A stretch of 64,000 bases of DNA from Rhizobium sp. P38BS-XIX (lineage in GTDB: Bacteria; Pseudomonadota; Alphaproteobacteria; Rhizobiales; Rhizobiaceae). The notes under the pieces were generated by a model. The model had not been told where the DNA came from and did no database searches. It saw nothing but the letters and a program-made list of their open reading frames with translations. Of the stretch, positions 61,501 to 64,000 are shown in pieces (positions within the stretch are counted from its first letter, which is position 1; the number at the start of each line of letters is the position of its first letter). The translations under genes were made by a program, and so were the position numbers. The DNA is taken from the NCBI RefSeq assembly GCF_012641435.1, contig NZ_JABAIJ010000001.1, forward strand, positions 1,426,001-1,490,000, given 5' to 3'.

Positions 61501-64000
61501 CAGAAGTTGGTCGCGCGCATCGCACTGAACCAGCCATGTGCCCTGCATCACACTGGGACCGGTTTCCGGATAATAGCCTAGCTGGCCCTGTGTGCTCCAG
61601 CCGACAAGCGAGCCGGCGCTGAAGCCGAGATCGATAATGTTATCGAGGTTGCGGACGATCAGCTTATCGACGGTGATCGCCTTGGCGGCAATCTGAGCCG
61701 CGCCGATCGCGCCGGCAGCGATCTGGCCGGCCGTGATGCTGTTAGCGGCGATCTTGTCGGCTGTAACAGCACTAGCGGCGAGCTTGGGCGTCGAAATAAC
61801 ACCATCGGAGATCTGGGTTCCGACAATTTGGCCGGCGATATCACCGGCCGCCATCGCCGCCGTCCAGACGGTGCCGGTGTAGCGGTAAAGCTTGTCATCT
61901 GTTGTCAGATAAACGGTGCGGCCTTCGATATTGCCCGAAGTTGGTAGGCTAGAGACGATTTCGACCGGGCGGATGCCTGATGCAAACTTGGTGGCATCGA
62001 CTGCATAGGCCGCGAGTTTGGCGGCGCTCACAGAGCCATCAGCAAGCTTACTTGCGTCTACGGCAAGCGCTGCCAGCTTCGTGTTCGTAATCGCGTTGTC
62101 GGCAATTTGAGCGCTGTTCAAAGTGCCATTAACGTCGCCCGCCGCGATCGCCGCTGTCCACGCGCCATTGTGGTAGCGATAAAGCTTGCCATCCGCCGTC
62201 AAGAACACTTGTCGGCCTTCAACGTTACCCGTCGTTGGCAAAGCAGAAACGACTTCGACGGCCTTGATGCTGCTAGCTAGCGCTGTCGCATCGACCGCTC
62301 CCTGAGCAAGCTTGGCAGCCGTAACCGAGGCGTCCGCCAGCTTTGTCGAAATCACCGCACCAGATGCCAGCACGTCGGCAGTAACGGCGGCCACCTGAAG
62401 CTTGGCAGTCGAGACCGCCTGATCGGCCAGTTTCAGGTTCGAAACGGCCTGATCCATGATCTTTGCAGCTGAAACGGCCGCATCGGCGATCTTGGATTGA
62501 ATGATCGCGCCGTCGAGAACGTCGGCAGCTTGAATGAGGACATTTGGTGTCTTGACGGCCAACCAGGCCGACCAGTCCGTCGCCCGGTTTGACTTCGGTA
62601 AATACCGCCCGCGTGCTTCGTACTCAGTGTTGGAAAGCGTCCATTGGCCAGAAATCAGCCATGAGTAAGGTGAGGCATAGGGATTGCTGTCGCTATCGAA
62701 AACGATGTCGGCGGTTTCCTTGAGGCGCACCTGCACCCACACGCCAGTGACATCGTCGAGATCCGGCGCGCAGCTGATCTTGATCGCCGGACGACGATCG
62801 ATGCCACCCGCATCCTTGATCGTCGCGGGCTCCACGGTCCAGCCGATCATCGGCTGTGACGGCGGCGTGATCGGGCCGAGCCAGCCGATGGCGGTCGGCA
62901 GTTGCAGACCTGGATGCCAGTCGTAGTCAGCCGGGTCGACTTCCTTCAGTGTGACGACGATCAGGAAATTCGGCTGCGGTTCGACTTTTACGACAAGGAA
63001 TTTCTTCTCGCTGTAACCGTTGCGGTCCGACGACCAGGAAACGACGTCGTTCGGCTCCAGGGGATAGGCGTCGGGCGGCAATGAAACCTGATGAACGCGA
63101 AAGCGTCGATAATCCTGGATCATAGCCAAGCCAACGCGCTGCACCTGATTGGCAAACGGCACGGCAAGCAATTGCACTTGCGCCGGCAAACGCCGGTTGC
63201 CATCCTGAGCCTCCAGATCGGCATTGTAGCGGCCGGGGGCATCCTTCGTTGCCCACTTTTCTCCGGGTTCCGGATAAGTCGCTTCGATGGCGTTGTAAGT
63301 TGCGGAAAGCGAAGGAAACGGCTGGAAATCCTGCTCTTCCGTGACGACAATATCGTCGTCCGTGAATGAATAGACCGCGCCGCCTGGCATACCCACGAGC
63401 ATCTTGAAAACACCGCCGACTTCGGCGATGCGGCCATTGCAGCCTTTCAGCAATTCGGAAATTGCGTCGAGCGGTTCCTGATCGCACTGAACATCATAGC
63501 CCGCACGAAAGGCTGGCTCGCTGCTGCCGTCGTCAAGCTGGACGGAAGCATCACAGGCATTGGCTGCGGCCATCCAGTTTGCTGCCGGCAGGCAGAAGGC
63601 GCCGATGTTTTGACCGCCATAGACCCACTCCGTCCCATAATAGACACCGCGAGCGAGATTGTACGCCATCACAGCAGGATTGCTGCTCGGCTCCCAGCTC
63701 GAAGGATCCGCCCAGCGATGTGCGCCATTGCCGCCGACTGAAGAATCCTTGCGAACGTCGTAAAGCGGCAGCGGATGTGGCTCGAAAAGACCGGAAGGCA
63801 CGCCCTTGAAGAGATCGGTGTTGTAGCGCGACGTCAAAATGACGACCTGGCACCCGCGGCCGATCATCGTCGATTTCCAGGGCCGTTCGGCGTGAGTGCC
63901 GAACTTCGCGGTCAAGAAGGCATCGGGGCTCGTTTGCGTGCCGTCGAGGAACTTGATCCAGAGATAGTCCTTGTTCTTGACGCGATATTGCAGCACCGGG
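58576..64000 (-). CDS. giant modular phage tail tip/fibre protein (5' end beyond window)
   Basis: At least 1,807 residues, open to the right edge; the first in-window start-like codon (GTG 63996) is probably internal. Visible order: a tail-tip part (to about residue 360; DAISELLKGCNGRIAEVGGV, RFRVHQVSLPPDAYPLEPND) like J/GTA-type host-specificity proteins; a fibronectin-like segment (about 370-485); a long stalk of heptad-like repeats of the type ITADKIAANAVTAGKIAA; two near-identical 48-residue units (VEVVSALPTTGNVEG..., VEIVSSLPTSGNIEG...); four jelly-roll-like sugar-binding modules each following a stalk; and a C-terminal beta domain (59040-58579). It should recognise the host surface. Confidence 0.88.
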   Translation of the reverse strand, partial: PVLQYRVKNKDYLWIKFLDGTQTSPDAFLTAKFGTHAERPWKSTMIGRGCQVVILTSRYNTDLFKGVPSGLFEPHPLPLYDVRKDSSVGGNGAHRWADPSSWEPSSNPAVMAYNLARGVYYGTEWVYGGQNIGAFCLPAANWMAAANACDASVQLDDGSSEPAFRAGYDVQCDQEPLDAISELLKGCNGRIAEVGGVFKMLVGMPGGAVYSFTDDDIVVTEEQDFQPFPSLSATYNAIEATYPEPGEKWATKDAPGRYNADLEAQDGNRRLPAQVQLLAVPFANQVQRVGLAMIQDYRRFRVHQVSLPPDAYPLEPNDVVSWSSDRNGYSEKKFLVVKVEPQPNFLIVVTLKEVDPADYDWHPGLQLPTAIGWLGPITPPSQPMIGWTVEPATIKDAGGIDRRPAIKISCAPDLDDVTGVWVQVRLKETADIVFDSDSNPYASPYSWLISGQWTLSNTEYEARGRYLPKSNRATDWSAWLAVKTPNVLIQAADVLDGAIIQSKIADAAVSAAKIMDQAVSNLKLADQAVSTAKLQVAAVTADVLASGAVISTKLADASVTAAKLAQGAVDATALASSIKAVEVVSALPTTGNVEGRQVFLTADGKLYRYHNGAWTAAIAAGDVNGTLNSAQIADNAITNTKLAALAVDASKLADGSVSAAKLAAYAVDATKFASGIRPVEIVSSLPTSGNIEGRTVYLTTDDKLYRYTGTVWTAAMAAGDIAGQIVGTQISDGVISTPKLAASAVTADKIAANSITAGQIAAGAIGAAQIAAKAITVDKLIVRNLDNIIDLGFSAGSLVGWSTQGQLGYYPETGPSVMQGTWLVQCDARDQLLLGTPLLKVSPGESYNLSVWFWNTDAANDAFMGAYLKDQSGANAGGIWIPIGSSNPAKNAWTYMAGNFTVPAGVYQIQPMFGVSKAAPNGSACFWGKPNMRRASGSELIVDGAITASKVAANAIAAVNIAANAITADKLIIADMTNRVENPNFAFGSTSWALATGLSVVTDVGNAYTGNNYLNIAAPASFGFSRNSNIFPVIPGEQYCLQTFAKRTGAPSDTVSCRMRFMGADKITLLTASGVIVPTTTPTIYTEYNTTIVVPAGAVWAWVDFVPTSTFTGTGSYQFGFVSCQRKSGGNLIVDGAITTDKIAANNVTAGKIAANAVTAGTIAAGAVSAAQIAAGAITADKLAAGSVSTQALAAGNGGNYLSNSNLSAGLTGWGYEWSNGFANFSLSLRTDSFAPVPGAIQIYQGNGTQGVEYGVKSLNADGSGQQFAVKPNGWYELSVYYLGHRCNGVQPYLGVYDATGTLISYPSWGVFPAAQNIDPQKSIGNYQRFWGKVQMPANAAIAIVFFRMKGTQAGQNDSYLWLTRMYFGEANANQTEPSPWSDGGVTMIAAGNIVTNAITADKIAANAVTAGKIAANAVTAGTIAAGAVTAATISGGTITGDKLAANTIGAGQIAANAIMAKQLVLTDFSNMADNGWQTGTLDGWTLSYNQAFYLDTSSSDAAGWIYQSIGREQAASNWITCTFGETYAFDVWVYNTDASRAAIIGRLLTPAGAYAYPFAASTDLKNQWVRLQGRITVPSGYNKICMDLFTDRTGGTGSATYWSKPVMRRAVSAELIVDGAITANKIAVNSLDAITANLGAVNISSAVIGSLQVGTSNIAAGACTAVGWGKVTWAQAVGPNAIVNLVACSVVVDGDGRVTLDAMAIAQKNQNGSPANAQDVGVNILRDGNLIFQQVFYLPNILTVVTSNGGSNGSTTQTAYTAGHIMISGFFDQPGPGAHTYVMQINNPRNTVNWVESNITATAYKR

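Larger units (their letters stand above)
55406..64000 (-). mobile_element. prophage, distal tail and lysis end (continues beyond the window)
   Basis: From about 55.4 kb to the right edge all genes lie on the minus strand, are tightly packed and are phage-like: a giant tail protein, two small unknown proteins, a DUF4376 protein, a GH19 endolysin and two small membrane proteins. The order tail fibre, then lysis genes, is the normal late-operon order. The left limit is set by the last phage-like gene at 55406; no attachment-site repeat or tRNA could be identified, and integrase, capsid and terminase genes are not in the window. It could also be a remnant. Confidence 0.82.

Noticed and set aside
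58576..64000. Gene transfer agent instead of a prophage
   Set aside because: The tail-tip part resembles the J/GTA group, but the long repeat stalk, GH19 endolysin and DUF4376 neighbour do not match the conserved alphaproteobacterial GTA gene order. The missing part beyond the window leaves some doubt.

Overview
The window reads as part of a rhizobial chromosome (Rhizobium/Agrobacterium group, Alphaproteobacteria). The clues are a btaA-btaB betaine-lipid pair, a stand-alone RibH2-type lumazine synthase behind an FMN riboswitch, a fused ArsR/methyltransferase regulator next to metF, many ABC uptake systems, GC-rich dense coding and frequent ATGA/GTGA overlaps. The genus is inferred from gene content; no rRNA or tRNA was found.

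Layout. 1-8.5 kb: a partial serine hydrolase, btaAB, two peptidoglycan hydrolases (GH25 muramidase, MltB-type transglycosylase), an EamA exporter, a 25-residue membrane microprotein missed by length cut-offs, and an arsR-methyltransferase/metF operon with a perfect palindromic operator. 8.7-11.2 kb: EttA and an RNase T2. 11.4-16.2 kb: a hydrolase/transporter/CoA-transferase/TPP-enzyme operon of unknown substrate, facing RidA, a DUF442 phosphatase-like protein and a mutarotase-like protein. 18-20 kb: an L,D-transpeptidase and a small membrane protein. 20.2-26.9 kb: a minus-strand catabolic run (N-formylglutamate amidohydrolase-like enzyme, APC permease, glutamine-synthetase-like ligase, aldehyde and iron alcohol dehydrogenases) that looks like gamma-glutamylation of an amine or amino alcohol. 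27-32 kb: an RpiR regulator with a PotABCD-like ABC importer. 32.1-34.7 kb: FMN riboswitch, ribH2, a VOC protein, and a methyltransferase/GntR pair.

34.8-42.4 kb holds a sugar ABC importer (binding protein, two permeases, dehydrogenase, ATPase) divergent from an N-acetylglucosamine-kinase-like gene and a GntR regulator, with repeated TTGGTA words between them. metH (42.5-46.3 kb) carries the same palindrome as the arsR-metF operon, 38 kb away, so the two loci probably form one methionine-cycle regulon. 46.5-48.3 kb: an AGE-family sugar isomerase and a UPF0303 protein. 48.4-53.5 kb: an extracellular-polysaccharide set (ATP-grasp, flippase, GumK-like glycosyltransferase, secreted polysaccharide lyase).

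From about 55.4 kb to the right edge every gene is on the minus strand and phage-like: two small membrane (holin-like) proteins, a GH19 endolysin, a DUF4376 protein, two small unknown proteins and a giant modular tail protein (over 1,800 residues) that runs off the window. This is the distal tail/lysis end of a prophage; the head, packaging and integration genes would lie beyond 64 kb. The most interesting items are the shared palindrome regulon, the repeat-built tail fibre, the polysaccharide island, the amine-catabolic operon and the CoA-transferase/TPP operon.
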